Of a DNA stretch of 15,803 nt, positions 15,742-15,803 are shown piece after piece. Below the pieces are notes generated by a model. That model saw only the letters and a program-made list of their open reading frames with translations. It searched no databases and was not told where the DNA came from. The stretch comes from JBDTRY01 sp039931435 (GTDB lineage: Bacteria; Acidobacteriota; Thermoanaerobaculia; Gp7-AA8), in the NCBI GenBank assembly GCA_039931435.1, contig JBDTRY010000069.1, positions 1-15,803 on the forward strand, read 5' to 3'. The position numbers and the translations under genes are program-made. Numbering within the stretch: the stretch's first letter is position 1; the number at the start of each line of letters is the position of its first letter.

Positions 15742-15803
15742 CTCTCACGGCGTGTCATCCTGAAGCGTCGAGCGAAGGATCTCTTCTACCGTCCCGGTTG
15801 CCA
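15742..15803 (+). repeat. Direct repeat, copy 2 (cut by window end)
   Basis: Second copy of the 62-bp block at 15532-15593 (58/62 identical). It holds another left arm of the foldback element from 15753. The rest of this copy, including any right arm, lies beyond the window. Confidence 0.9.

Overview
The window is GC-rich (about 60% by eye) bacterial chromosome. It carries ten protein genes with normal bacterial start and stop architecture and no recognisable phage, plasmid, transposase, CRISPR or RNA gene. Several gene types point to a free-living Gram-negative with a large secreted-enzyme repertoire: a periplasmic AcvB/VirJ-type hydrolase pair beside MprF, secreted M28 and S9 peptidases with beta-propellers, a DUF4403 protein and a stand-alone UBP zinc finger. 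The intergenic repeats (an ATTCGTC-type heptamer array and TGTCATCCTGA...GAAGGATCT foldbacks) have the same flavour. Acidobacteriota or a similar soil phylum is my best guess; this is an inference from gene content and cannot be fixed from this sequence alone.

Layout. (1) 1-1414: the tail of a dispersed repeat, then eno (enolase), apparently without a Shine-Dalgarno. (2) 1399-5485, minus strand: a three-gene operon in the order mprF, virJ-like A, virJ-like B, with 4-bp overlaps at both junctions. Its last gene overlaps the 3' end of eno by 16 bp in convergent orientation. (3) 5486-5555: a 70-bp divergent promoter region. (4) 5556-7675, plus strand: an OmpR-type response regulator and its sensor histidine kinase. 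(5) 7691-8053, minus: a small exported protein with a DUF5666-like look. (6) 8171-9902, plus: an exported DUF4403 protein, then a UBP-type zinc-finger protein. (7) 10009-12984, plus: a large secreted protein fusing an M28 aminopeptidase, a PDZ domain and a TolB-like propeller. (8) 12985-13332: a repeat-rich spacer. (9) 13333-15510, plus: a secreted S9 prolyl-oligopeptidase-family enzyme. (10) 15511-15803: foldback and direct repeats up to the window edge.

How the genes may work together. MprF makes aminoacylated phosphatidylglycerol and flips it across the membrane. AcvB/VirJ-family enzymes are known to hydrolyse that lipid in the periplasm. The operon therefore encodes both the forward and the reverse reaction of membrane-charge remodelling, with two tandem hydrolase paralogues, and it sits back to back with a two-component system that is a plausible regulator. 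The M28 fusion and the S9 enzyme look like a peptide-scavenging pair: both are predicted to be exported and both use propeller domains, but they have different catalytic mechanisms. The most noteworthy items are the lipid-modification module, the M28-PDZ-propeller fusion, the bacterial UBP zinc finger and the repeat families. I did not find a clearly novel defence or mobile system.
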